Source of the DNA: Lentimicrobiaceae bacterium
GTDB lineage: Bacteria > Bacteroidota > Bacteroidia > Bacteroidales > WCHB1-69
Assembly: GCA_009787675.1 (NCBI GenBank)
Contig: WQSU01000174.1
Location: 1-5,602 of the forward strand
Length of the DNA: 5,602 nt
Direction: 5' to 3'
Shown here: piece after piece, positions 5,562-5,602 of the stretch
Layout: each line of letters starts with the position of its first letter
Numbering within the stretch: position 1 is the stretch's first letter
The notes under the pieces: model-generated
Seen by the model: only the letters and a program-made list of their open reading frames with translations
Database searches by the model: none
What the model was told of the DNA's origin: nothing
Translations under genes and position numbers: made by a program

Positions 5562-5585
5562 TTTCTTCACCTCTTCCGTCATCCG
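5562..5585. repeat. Right arm of the perfect 24-bp inverted repeat
   Basis: This is the exact reverse complement of 4983-5006 and holds the third copy of the 15-nt repeat in inverted orientation (5568-5582). It follows a G7-A-T8 run (5545-5560) and is followed by GCGGTAG and then ten T residues up to the window edge. The stretch 5480-5561 between it and the DUF559 start codon contains no gene that I can see. Confidence 0.85.
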
Positions 5586-5602
5586 GCGGTAGTTTTTTTT
5601 TT

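Larger units (their letters stand above)
4983..5585. mobile_element. Candidate repeat-flanked DUF559 nuclease cassette
   Basis: A 603-bp unit consists of perfect 24-bp terminal inverted repeats and a single endonuclease-like gene between them. What is seen: the arms, the gene, and extra internal repeat copies near the gene's 3' end. What is not seen: a transposase, a clear target-site duplication outside the arms, or an empty site for comparison. It may instead be two copies of a dispersed palindromic repeat in opposite orientation that happen to surround the gene. I regard mobility as a hypothesis. Confidence 0.3.

Noticed and set aside
5593..5602. T10 run at the window end as a terminator
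   Set aside because: There is no clear hairpin directly before it within the window, and the sequence is cut at the edge, so it cannot be judged.

Overview
The window looks like chromosomal DNA from a member of the Bacteroidota, probably Bacteroidales. Four things point there: start codons preceded by A-rich stretches with no Shine-Dalgarno sequence, a TAnnTTTG-type -7 promoter match, a secreted/TPR/transmembrane/AraC-type regulator of a kind typical of that phylum, and a family of SPFH protein I associate with these genomes. The assignment to phylum is inference; no rRNA or tRNA is present.

Layout. Positions 1-519 hold the last three quarters of an AqpZ-like water channel (5' end cut by the window edge). 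A 148-bp spacer follows, built largely of degenerate 7-nt repeats that can fold into a long hairpin. A deoxynucleoside kinase gene (668-1282, +) comes next. It runs tail to tail into a three-gene minus-strand operon, and the two stop codons share a TTAA palindrome. The operon, read from 2935 down to 1279, encodes a two-helix membrane protein with a PH-like domain, an SPFH/band 7 membrane protein, and a tiny ribbon-helix-helix DNA-binding protein whose ATG lies one base after the SPFH stop codon. A 270-bp AT-rich divergent promoter region (2936-3205) separates this operon from a 545-residue membrane-spanning TPR/AraC-type regulator (3206-4843, +).

The last 760 bp are different in character: a 50-nt all-purine tract starting in the regulator's stop codon, a perfect 10-bp hairpin, a nested inverted repeat, and three copies of a 15-nt repeat. 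Two of these copies lie in a perfect 24-bp inverted pair (4983-5006 / 5562-5585) that brackets one small minus-strand gene for a DUF559 (Vsr/PD-(D/E)XK-like) endonuclease. This looks like a repeat-flanked nuclease cassette and is the most unusual structure here.

How the genes work together. Aquaporin and the kinase are independent housekeeping functions. The PH-like/SPFH/RHH operon is probably one functional unit at the inner membrane with a built-in DNA-binding regulator; its role is not known to me. The TPR/AraC protein is a separate one-component sensor whose target is not evident. The strongest candidates for something undescribed are the DUF559 cassette and the PH-like/SPFH/RHH operon.
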